DNA of 64,000 nt from Palsa-504 sp963739135 (GTDB lineage: Bacteria > Actinomycetota > Actinomycetes > Streptosporangiales > Streptosporangiaceae), in contig CAVTZG010000026.1 of NCBI GenBank assembly GCA_963739135.1, positions 186,001-250,000 on the forward strand, in the 5' to 3' direction. Under the pieces are notes generated by a model. It saw only the letters and a list, made by a program, of their open reading frames with translations. It did not search any database and had not been told where the DNA came from. A program made the position numbers and the translations under genes. This document shows positions 57,221 to 64,000 of the stretch, one piece after another (within the stretch, counting starts at the first letter, position 1; every line of letters starts with the position of its first letter).

Positions 57221-59713
57221 TTACGACGAGGCCTCGGCCGACACGAGAGTGCTATCGCGCCGGGGGCCGGGCTGCTGGCCCCGGGCCCGGGTGGGGTTGG
57301 TGTCGATCCAGTCCCTGAGTTCCTCGGAGACCAGGTCGATCCCGATGCGGCCGGCCCGGTCGTCCAGGTCGCGGAAGATGCACTCGCCGTTGCCGAGTGC
57401 GCGGAGCACGGCCTGGTGCTCATCGGAGGGCGCGACGCCGAGCAGCGACATGACGTTCGCCACCTCGGCGCGCTCGGTGGAGCGGAACGCGAAGACGCTG
57501 GACAGGCAGTTGGTGACCTGCTCGGCCAGCAGGTCACCGGCGTTCTGCGAGACCAGGATCAGCGCGGTGTTCCGGGACCGGCCCATCCGGGATACCTCGG
57601 GCACCAGCTTGGCGCCCTCGGGGGTGGAGGTGATGGCCCAGGCCTCGTCCAGGAAGATGGCCTTGGGCTTGGTCCGGTCGATGCCGTTCAGCAGCTTGCG
57701 GGCGAACTGGGACACCAGGTACAGCAGCGCCACCGACAGCCGCTGCTCATAGGAGTAGTCGTCGCGGCTGGTGGTGGTGTCGGGCAGGGTGAGCCCGCCC
57801 AAGGTGAAGACCGTGGTCCAGCCCTCGGCGTCGATCTGCTGGCCCACCGACGGGGCGAAGCACAGCCGGGCCAGCCGCATCTCCGAGATCGACCGCATCA
57901 CGGCGCCGGTGTTCTTCCAGGCCGGATCGCCGGCCGCCTCCAGGTAGCCGATGACCTTGCCCAGGCTGGGCCGCCCGGTCCCGGCGATCGCGCCGACCGC
58001 CTGGATCATGGCGCTCTCCCGCTCCTCGCTCATCCGCGGCAGCAGCAGCCGCAGCGTCTCGGTGGCCATGGTCCGCTTCTCGGCCAGGTCGGCACCGAAG
58101 GAGAACGGGTCGAGCAGGCCGGGCGCCGCGGCGCCCAGCGGCAGCACCCGCGCCTTGCGGCCCTGCGCCTTCAGGTACTCCACCAGCGACTCGGCGTCGC
58201 CCTTCGGGTCGATCACCGCCACCGTCGCACCCCGCAGGGCCAGCTGGTAGATCAGCAGCATGGCCAGCGTGGTCTTCCCGCCGCCCGGCTCCCCGGTGAT
58301 CGCGACCGCGGTCGGCCGGTTCCGCGCCGCGGCCAGCAGCGGATCGAAGTGCACCACCGACCGGGCCCGGCCCAGCGTCTCCCCGATATACGGGCCGATC
58401 CACCCCGCCCCGGAGCCGGCCCGGTCACCGAGCTCCACCGTCGCGGTCGGCATCCCGCCGGCAATGGTATACAGCGGCTGGCGCTGCACATAGGAGGACA
58501 GCCGGATCCGCTCGCCGGGCAGCGACTCACACAGCAGCGAGAACTGATCACCGGTGGAATTGACCACATCGATGCCGATATCACGGTAATGCTCCACCAC
58601 CGCCTCCACCCGCCGCACACACAGATCCCGGGACGGCGCGGCCACCATCAGCCGGTGCCAGCCATACACAAACGGCAGCCGCTCCTTGGTAATGCCATGC
58701 TCCAGCATCCGCGCCGCCGCGATCTGCTCCGCCAGCGCAATCGGCGCCTCCGCCCCCGCCTCCCGGATATGCGCATCCATGTCCCGGGCATGCGCCAGAC
58801 GGCGGCTGACATCCTTGCTCGCCTTCGCCGGCGGAATCAGCTTCATCCGGGAACTGACCTCCACCGGGAACGGCAGCGAATCAGCAAAATGCAGCCACGG
58901 CTCCCCGTCCGGGAACGCCATCACATCCGGGAACCGGGCAAACGACACAAACGCCGCATAGGACTGCCCGCCCATATGCTCCAGCCCCAGCATCGTCCGC
59001 CCGTTATGGACCTGACCCTCGAACAGCGCATCAATCTCCCCCAGACCCCACCGGCGGCGCCGGGCCGCCGACGGCACCGGCACCCCCGCCGTCGCCATCA
59101 GCGAGTGCCGGACCAGCCAGGCGATCTCACCAGAGGTCGCATGCCGGGCCGCCAGCGCGCTGGCGTTCAGCGCCCGGCCGAGCCGTTCGGCCGATTCGGT
59201 CCACTTGACGATCTCCGACGGGCCGACCACCTCCTCGCCCGGCCCCGGCCCGCTCTCGCCGCGCACGCGCGTGCCGCGGAACTGCGACAGCACCCCACCC
59301 GTCAGCTGCGCTCGCACGCCGCGCTGGCCCAGCCGGACGCCGAGGTAGATCTCCTTGCCCCAGAAGTCCTTGGCCCAGACGTGCTCATAGGCCTGCTCCA
59401 GGTAATCCCGCCAGCCCGGGCCGCCGTCCGAGGTCGCATCCAGCCCGGTGGCCCACGCCTGCGCCGGGTAGGACCGGTGGGCGATGCGCAGGTGGACCTC
59501 GGCGTCGGCCATCCTGATCGCGGCCAGCGCGACGGTGATGTTCGTCGCCAGCGCCTCCCGCTCCTCCGGGGTGGTGAACTCATAGGACACCGAAGGAATC
59601 CGGTAATACGCCCAGGCATGGGTGTCGGTAAGCAGGATCCGGTCATCGAAATACCGGATGGCAAACCGAGTGCGTCCCCGCGAACCCCTAGATCCCTTAG
59701 TCCGAGTGCTCAC
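57221..59713 (-). CDS. VirB4-family conjugation ATPase
   Basis: 830 aa. The C-terminal half is a FtsK/HerA-type ATPase: Walker A ITGEPGGGKTTLAMLL (about 475-490), AVIDPKGDAESLVEYL, Walker B KAIFLDEAWAITS (about 683-695) and an Arg-finger-like ILVSQNAGDLLAEQVTNC. The N-terminal half is the VirB4 membrane-associated domain. It powers assembly or transfer of the secretion channel. GTG 59713 overlaps the upstream gene's stop by 17 nt. Confidence 0.9.
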   Translation of the reverse strand: MSTRTKGSRGSRGRTRFAIRYFDDRILLTDTHAWAYYRIPSVSYEFTTPEEREALATNITVALAAIRMADAEVHLRIAHRSYPAQAWATGLDATSDGGPGWRDYLEQAYEHVWAKDFWGKEIYLGVRLGQRGVRAQLTGGVLSQFRGTRVRGESGPGPGEEVVGPSEIVKWTESAERLGRALNASALAARHATSGEIAWLVRHSLMATAGVPVPSAARRRRWGLGEIDALFEGQVHNGRTMLGLEHMGGQSYAAFVSFARFPDVMAFPDGEPWLHFADSLPFPVEVSSRMKLIPPAKASKDVSRRLAHARDMDAHIREAGAEAPIALAEQIAAARMLEHGITKERLPFVYGWHRLMVAAPSRDLCVRRVEAVVEHYRDIGIDVVNSTGDQFSLLCESLPGERIRLSSYVQRQPLYTIAGGMPTATVELGDRAGSGAGWIGPYIGETLGRARSVVHFDPLLAAARNRPTAVAITGEPGGGKTTLAMLLIYQLALRGATVAVIDPKGDAESLVEYLKAQGRKARVLPLGAAAPGLLDPFSFGADLAEKRTMATETLRLLLPRMSEERESAMIQAVGAIAGTGRPSLGKVIGYLEAAGDPAWKNTGAVMRSISEMRLARLCFAPSVGQQIDAEGWTTVFTLGGLTLPDTTTSRDDYSYEQRLSVALLYLVSQFARKLLNGIDRTKPKAIFLDEAWAITSTPEGAKLVPEVSRMGRSRNTALILVSQNAGDLLAEQVTNCLSSVFAFRSTERAEVANVMSLLGVAPSDEHQAVLRALGNGECIFRDLDDRAGRIGIDLVSEELRDWIDTNPTRARGQQPGPRRDSTLVSAEASS

Positions 59714-61763
59714 CAGGATTCCTTCCGTTTGCCGTGTTTGCCGAGTCCGCGGCCAGGGCCGTCACAAGCACACCTGCCAGCGCCGTGTAGGCGATCCTGG
59801 TCTGGGGATTCAGCGCCCTCTGCGGATGTGAGACCGGCGGCGGCCCGGGACGCGCAAACAGAAGATCATCCCACGGGACCCGGACGATGGCCCGGCACCG
59901 GCCCCTGGCCACGGACTCGGCCCGCAGCACGTCCTCCATCGTGCGCCGGCTCACGCCATTGACCACCGTCACCGCCCGGCCAACCAGCTCACCATAGCCG
60001 TGCGCACCGAGCCACTGCTGGGTGCTGGCCAGCGAGGTAGCCGCGTCCGGGCTGGCCGGGACGACCAGCACCAGCTGATCGGCCGTCGGCACCACCCGGT
60101 TCAGGCTGCCGGGCGCCGGGTCGATCACGGTCAGCAGGTACCGTGCGGCGAGCAGGTCGGCCAGCCGCTGATAGTCATCGGGATCCAGTCCGCTCCCGCC
60201 GGTGCCCGGCAGGTCAGCGACCACCTCGAGCCTCGCGCCCGAGCCGCTCGCCCGCTCGTCGGGCTGCCGGCCGGCCAGGAGCGCCCGGACCGAGACGGCC
60301 GGAGCACGGCGGGCGGCCAGCGAGGTGGCGCCGGGATTGAGGTCTACGGCCGCGACCGCCGCTCCGCGCAGCGAGGCCAGGACGTGGCCGGTCATCTGGA
60401 CCGTGAGCGTCTGCCCCGCACCCCTGGTACAACCCAGGACGGCGATCCGGCGCGGACCCGCTAGCGGCAGCCGGGCCCGGTCGCGGTGCAGCGCCTCCTG
60501 ATCCTGCTCACCCGGCCTCTGGCCGACGGGCACTACCTTCACCTGGTGCCGCCAGCTCGCTTCGCCACGACCGGCCGGTCCGGCCAGCGCCTGCTCGTCG
60601 ATCTCGGTGCGGCAGGTGCCGCACACCACGCTGCTGGGCTCGGGGTGGCCTGGGTCACCGATGCCGACGTCGACCGGGGTCGGGGTGCTGCAGGTGATAC
60701 ACGGGATCTTGACGCCGAACCGGGCCGCGCCGATCGCGTAGGCGATGGCGGCGACCTGGTCAGCCTGGCCGGTCACGCCCAGCTCGCGCAACGCAGCCGC
60801 GGCTGGGGCGAGCTTGCGCCACCAGCCGCGGATGCCCCGCAGCTGGCTGAGCGTGACAATGATTGCTTCGGGGAACGAAGCATGCTCAGGGGAGAGCGTG
60901 AGCTCGGGAAACGAGGCAGCCACCGGCTCCGGCCGGAACATGGGAGCGGAGGATGCCGTGGGCGGACCGCCCGGATCGCTAAGGGGTTCGGAGTCGTGGG
61001 AAACCTCGGGCGTCCCGGGATCCGGAGTCCCCGCCGCATGAGACGGCGCGATCATCCACGCCGGCCGGAGATTGGGCACAGGAGCGCGATCGCAGGCCGA
61101 CTCCGGCGCCCCAGTCCCCGGTGCGGATCCGCGGGGCCAAGGAGACCACGTGAGCTTGGCTCGCGGTGCTGCCTTCACCGGTATCGCTTCGGGCCGAGCC
61201 GATGCCCGCGCGGATACCCGCACATGCGCGGAGGGCGGTACGACCGGATCGGGGGCCGGTGCCGCGACAGCGGGCGAGGCCGCTCTCCCGGCCACGAACG
61301 GAGGCCGGGCCTCGGCCACATTCGTGCTGGCGGCTTGCAGCGCGGGTGCGCCCGGCCGGGCTCGGGCCGGCGCCTTCTTGGGGCGGACCTTCGGCGGATG
61401 TGCATGCCACACGCGCGCGGACACCAAGATCTCGTCCTTCTCCGCGAAGGGCGCCATCCGGCACCAAGCCCGCGGTTCGCTCATGTACCGGACCTGAGAG
61501 GTGACCAGCTCGGGCAATCGCTTACCCTCGATGACCGGTCTGGTCGTCAGCCAAGTGAGGACTCCGGGCGGCAGTACGTAAAGCCACACGAGGGTGTGGT
61601 TGAACGGCAGGCCGACAGCAATAAGGAGGACCACATAGGGAACCGTTATCCCGACGAACACGCCAATCCAGGTGATCGGCAGAGGAGCTGGCAGCCGAAA
61701 ATCGTATAGCTTGTACAGCCGCTTTTCGATTCGCCAGATGTTCGTGTAAGTGGGAAGATCCAC
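59697..61763 (-). CDS. TcpE-like membrane protein fused to ParA/MinD-like ATPase domain
   Basis: 688 aa. The N-terminal 150 residues match TcpE/PrgI-like conjugation proteins: YTNIWRIEKRLYKLYDFRLP, two close membrane helices (TWIGVFVGITVPYVVLLIAV, HTLVWLYVLPPGVLTWLTT) and RYMSEPRAW. A long Pro-rich linker and a small Cys4 zinc-finger-like segment (CITCSTPTP, CGTCRTE) follow. Residues 440-670 resemble a SIMIBI ATPase (VAVLGCTRGAGQTLTVQM type loop, AAVDLNPGATSLAARR, LLTVIDPAPGSLNRV, QLVLVVPASPDAATSLA). The Walker A lysine is Gln (GAGQT in place of GxGKT) and the signature Lys is absent, so hydrolysis is doubtful. Confidence 0.75.
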   Translation of the reverse strand: MDLPTYTNIWRIEKRLYKLYDFRLPAPLPITWIGVFVGITVPYVVLLIAVGLPFNHTLVWLYVLPPGVLTWLTTRPVIEGKRLPELVTSQVRYMSEPRAWCRMAPFAEKDEILVSARVWHAHPPKVRPKKAPARARPGAPALQAASTNVAEARPPFVAGRAASPAVAAPAPDPVVPPSAHVRVSARASARPEAIPVKAAPRAKLTWSPWPRGSAPGTGAPESACDRAPVPNLRPAWMIAPSHAAGTPDPGTPEVSHDSEPLSDPGGPPTASSAPMFRPEPVAASFPELTLSPEHASFPEAIIVTLSQLRGIRGWWRKLAPAAAALRELGVTGQADQVAAIAYAIGAARFGVKIPCITCSTPTPVDVGIGDPGHPEPSSVVCGTCRTEIDEQALAGPAGRGEASWRHQVKVVPVGQRPGEQDQEALHRDRARLPLAGPRRIAVLGCTRGAGQTLTVQMTGHVLASLRGAAVAAVDLNPGATSLAARRAPAVSVRALLAGRQPDERASGSGARLEVVADLPGTGGSGLDPDDYQRLADLLAARYLLTVIDPAPGSLNRVVPTADQLVLVVPASPDAATSLASTQQWLGAHGYGELVGRAVTVVNGVSRRTMEDVLRAESVARGRCRAIVRVPWDDLLFARPGPPPVSHPQRALNPQTRIAYTALAGVLVTALAADSANTANGRNPGEHSD

Positions 61764-61798
61764 TCCCGTCCCGCCTCTTCTTCCTGAGTCAGTCGGGA

Positions 61799-62056
61799 TC
61801 AGTGGACTCCGAGCGCGTTCGCTATGCCGGTGGCAAGTGTCTGGACGATGCTGGGCGTGTAGAAAACTACCGCAATGGCCACGGCAAGCACCATGAACTG
61901 CACGAACCGGGTGATCTCACGAGTGAAGAGGAAGAAGATCGCGACGATCCCCACGATACCGAGGAACAACGGCCCGAAGAGCCCCTGCAGGTAGGTGACA
62001 AGACCCTGCGTGCTCAAGGCCACTGGAGCGGTCGCAGCGGTAATCTGAGTGAACAT
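61799..62056 (-). CDS. TcpD-like small membrane protein
   Basis: 85 aa with two hydrophobic helices (GLFGPLFLGIVGIVAIFFLF, FVQFMVLAVAIAVVFYTPSI). The size, position before a TcpE homologue and topology match TcpD/VirB2-3-like proteins of Gram-positive conjugation modules. GGAAGGG lies upstream of its ATG. Confidence 0.7.
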   Translation of the reverse strand: MFTQITAATAPVALSTQGLVTYLQGLFGPLFLGIVGIVAIFFLFTREITRFVQFMVLAVAIAVVFYTPSIVQTLATGIANALGVH

Positions 62057-62574
62057 ACGATGGCCCTTCCGGGATCACACGAGCGGGTAGATAGCGAGGC
62101 GGGCGCCACTGAGCGAATGCTGGCGCGTTTTCTGTCATCACCTCCGATTTCCTGCGGCCGATCCAAATTGTTCACGAATCTCCCGAACAATTTCACCGCA
62201 ATGTGACGGATCGCGCCGCCGGGCACGTGCGGGTCCCGCGGAGCCGAGCGATACCGGTCTAGAGCTCTGACACCGGACCACGGCACGGTGAGCAGCAGCG
62301 AAGCCGCACCGTGCATGGAAGAGCACTTTCCGTCACCAGCGCCGAGCGCACGAACCATCCCACCTCCGCACATGTCCGCAGTCGGCCGAACCGAGCGCGG
62401 CTATTCCTTTGCGCGACCCGTCGTACGCCGTGTCATCGCGACCGTGAACCGGCTACAGCGCATCACCCTAACAGTTACGCGGACAAAACGACCAAGGTTT
62501 GCTAAACGTCGCAGACACAAATGACTCGACCCGGTTTGAAACGTGTGTTCGGCTCGGGCTCAGGGCCGATCACG
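62057..62574. other. 518-bp intergenic region inside the transfer module
   Basis: No gene is convincing on either strand. Present are an AT-rich perfect inverted repeat (62165-62193), a second one of 8-bp arms GCACGGTG/CACCGTGC (62283-62314) and AT-rich sequence at 62460-62520 that could hold a minus-strand promoter (TAGGGT near 62469). This is probably the control region of the transfer operon. Confidence 0.5.
62165..62193. promoter_or_regulatory. AT-rich inverted repeat upstream of the transfer operon
   Basis: AAATTGTTC and GAACAATTT form perfect 9-bp arms around 11 nt. The site is conspicuously AT-rich for this DNA and lies about 110 bp upstream of the TcpD-like start. It fits a dimeric repressor operator (arms one helical turn apart in phase: centre-to-centre about 20 bp). 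Confidence 0.55.
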
Positions 62575-63807
62575 TCACGGGCTCGGCGAGGCGAACTCGA
62601 CCCGGAGGATGGCCTGGCCCTGAACGGGCCCGGAGATCGCTCTCTCCGGGCGGATCCGGGCATCGGCCCCGTTCAGGACGGCCCAGACCGCGCGCGCGTA
62701 TGCGGCTGTATCCATGTGGGCGGCCGGGATGCTCTCGGCCAGATCGGCAAAGCCGAGCGGAACGCGCGGACTGGCGCCTGGGCCCAGGTTCCCGAATCGC
62801 ACGATGAAAATCGGCTCATGTCCGGCCACCGATGCGAGCGCCAGCAGCAGCCGCAAGTCGACCTGGCCGGCCAGCAACTGGCTCCTCGCGGCGGCCGACA
62901 ACGCAACCTGGGAATCATGCAGCAGCACGGCGCCGTAGGTCTTACCGTTGGCCAGGTCCGCGCTGAGCGCGGCCTGGTACGCGGCCGCGCCATGCGGCGC
63001 GACCACCCGGACGGTAATCGCGCCGGTCCCGGAGCCGAAGGACGCCAGGACGGCTGGCGCCCAGGCGATGGCGAGGCTGCTGCCGAACAGCGCACGTACC
63101 GTAGCCGTCTCGACGACCAAGACCGAAGGCACCGGATCTGGCGACGTTGGCCCGAGCACGACCAGCTTGCTCACGGGGAAGCCATACGCCTGGAGCGCGG
63201 CGCACATCACCGCGTCACATGACACGGTGACATCCGGGCTGACCTGCTCGGCGACCCAGGCGGCAGCCTGCGCGCGGACGGTCGCCGGCGAGGCGGAGTA
63301 GTGGTCTACCGCGACGGCGCCCAGCGACCCGATGACGATAACGGCCAGGCCCAGCGCGATCAGGCGAGCCCCAACCCGGCGTCGTGGCTTTTCCGGCCCG
63401 ACCCCGACCGCGGGCTGGGGCTTGACCGCGAAGCCGAGCCATTTGGTGACATGAGCCTTGAGGACGGGCCCGGTGATGCGCTCGCGTGTGGCGGCCGATT
63501 CGACCGCGGCGGCGCCATTACGCTTCCGCTTGATGCCGTTCGCCGGGAAGCTGGACTCTCCCAGGCCCGCTACCTCGCTGACTACGGATTCCGGCGGCCG
63601 CTCGCGCCCGGGCGGATCGGTCGTTCGGTCCTGGGATGCGCGCTCCTGCTCGTCGGCGTCCGCCTCCGCGAGCTCGGCTAGCACCGCCGCCTGGATGCGC
63701 TGCCGCAATTCCTCCGGCAGCGCCAGCGCAATAGGCGAAACCGGCCCGGCCCGGCCCGCGCCTGGAACGCGCTGGGGCAGTTCCGTGCCCCGGTCTTTGT
63801 CTGCCAT
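62575..63807 (-). CDS. single-pass membrane protein of the transfer module
   Basis: About 410 aa: a cytoplasmic, charged N-terminus (VLAELAEADADEQERASQDR), one membrane helix (LIALGLAVIVIGSLGAVAV, about 150-170) and an outer domain with two Cys close together (VSCDAVMCAALQAYG) and strands such as AITVRVVAPHGAAAYQAAL. I do not recognise a family. Genes of this topology are commonly found at the start of actinobacterial conjugation operons. ATG 63807 is preferred over TTG 63816. Confidence 0.6.
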   Translation of the reverse strand: MADKDRGTELPQRVPGAGRAGPVSPIALALPEELRQRIQAAVLAELAEADADEQERASQDRTTDPPGRERPPESVVSEVAGLGESSFPANGIKRKRNGAAAVESAATRERITGPVLKAHVTKWLGFAVKPQPAVGVGPEKPRRRVGARLIALGLAVIVIGSLGAVAVDHYSASPATVRAQAAAWVAEQVSPDVTVSCDAVMCAALQAYGFPVSKLVVLGPTSPDPVPSVLVVETATVRALFGSSLAIAWAPAVLASFGSGTGAITVRVVAPHGAAAYQAALSADLANGKTYGAVLLHDSQVALSAAARSQLLAGQVDLRLLLALASVAGHEPIFIVRFGNLGPGASPRVPLGFADLAESIPAAHMDTAAYARAVWAVLNGADARIRPERAISGPVQGQAILRVEFASPSP

Positions 63808-64000
63808 ACAGGTCAAACCCCCTGACCAATGCGCGGGCCGCCGCGACCGGGGGTGAGGCAGCCGTGCCTTGAGTCGGCGCCGTGACCGGCGCCAAGGGCT
63901 CTGCCACGTACTCGATCGCTGGCCCGTGGTCCATCGACGGCACCTGCCCGATATCGGGGCCTGCCAAGGTGCCTCGCCAGCCCAGGTTTCGGGCGCCGCG
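63808..64000. other. right edge of the window, no supported gene
   Basis: A minus-strand frame is open to the edge (visible as PDIGQVPSMDHGPAIEYVAE) but would run deep into the downstream gene, so it is more likely chance or the end of an off-window gene. AGGGGG at 63823-63829 (minus strand) is the likely ribosome-binding site of the downstream gene. Confidence 0.35.

Noticed and set aside
55526..59962. 1478-codon plus-strand frame opposite the VirB6/VirB4 genes
   Set aside because: Composition is Arg/His/Gln/Pro-rich with no motif, while the minus strand encodes clear VirB4 and membrane-protein sequence.
62288..62524. 78-codon plus-strand frame in the transfer-operon gap
   Set aside because: No ribosome-binding site, atypical composition and opposite strand to all neighbours.
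63518..63967. 149-codon minus-strand frame at the right edge
   Set aside because: Lies mostly within another gene in a different frame and becomes Arg/Gly-rich there; only the first part could be real.

Overview
The window is very GC-rich, densely coded DNA from an actinomycete. The markers are a GarA/FtsR/DUF151/MerR block, a fused TrpE-TrpG under a leader-peptide attenuator, ThyX, a mycothiol-type DinB protein, a GT87 mannosyltransferase, PaaX and HxlR regulators and several apparently leaderless promoters. It looks like a large soil actinobacterium (Streptosporangiales/Streptomycetales type); I cannot place the genus.

Layout. 0-10.6 kb: housekeeping and miscellaneous genes (secreted alpha/beta-hydrolase, trpL-trpEG, thyX, a peptidase C26-like protein that has lost its catalytic residues, ccdA, a GT87 mannosyltransferase, an MBL hydrolase, a truncated PolX, a DinB/MDMPI protein). 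10.7-15.9 kb: a fadA-fadB beta-oxidation pair and a DUF885 peptidase. 16.2-18.1 kb: a complete ISAzo13-type insertion sequence with 78-bp terminal inverted repeats, inserted at the 3' end of a GNAT gene that carries a 27-bp tandem repeat and is divergent from an hxlR regulator. 19.7-24.1 kb: DUF429, an unknown protein, a secreted protein and prfC. 24.1-30.4 kb: a conserved actinobacterial core (CDP-alcohol phosphatidyltransferase, mannose-1-P guanylyltransferase/mutase-like fusion, GarA-type FHA protein, FtsR-type MerR, DUF151 nuclease, second MerR).

30.5-40.6 kb lies between that core and gcvP, which is close to it in relatives. It is a tightly packed seven-gene unit: PP2C phosphatase with a membrane-anchored ectodomain, an FAD/NAD(P) flavoprotein, a small membrane protein, a zinc-ribbon/FHA protein, a CPA2 cation/proton antiporter with a UspA-like tail, and two Ser/Thr kinases. 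I read it as a phosphorylation module controlling redox or ion homeostasis, and it is the best candidate for an undescribed system. A glycine riboswitch precedes gcvP. 43.9-50.7 kb holds a cupin, an autoregulated HTH gene, a transmembrane flavin electron-transfer operon (ferric-reductase-like protein, FMN-binding protein, ApbE), DUF488 and membrane proteins. 50.7-52.8 kb is a gene graveyard (PaaX next to a broken CocE hydrolase and ClpB scraps). From 52.8 kb to the end runs a conjugation (T4SS-like) module of an integrative element on the minus strand: NlpC/P60 cell-wall hydrolase, TcpC/VirB8-like, VirB6-like, VirB4 ATPase, a TcpE-ATPase fusion, a TcpD-like protein and a further membrane protein.

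A striking feature is a family of dispersed repeats built of G6-7/C6-7 tracts. It occurs in-frame inside trpEG and twice inside fadB, and between the two kinase genes.
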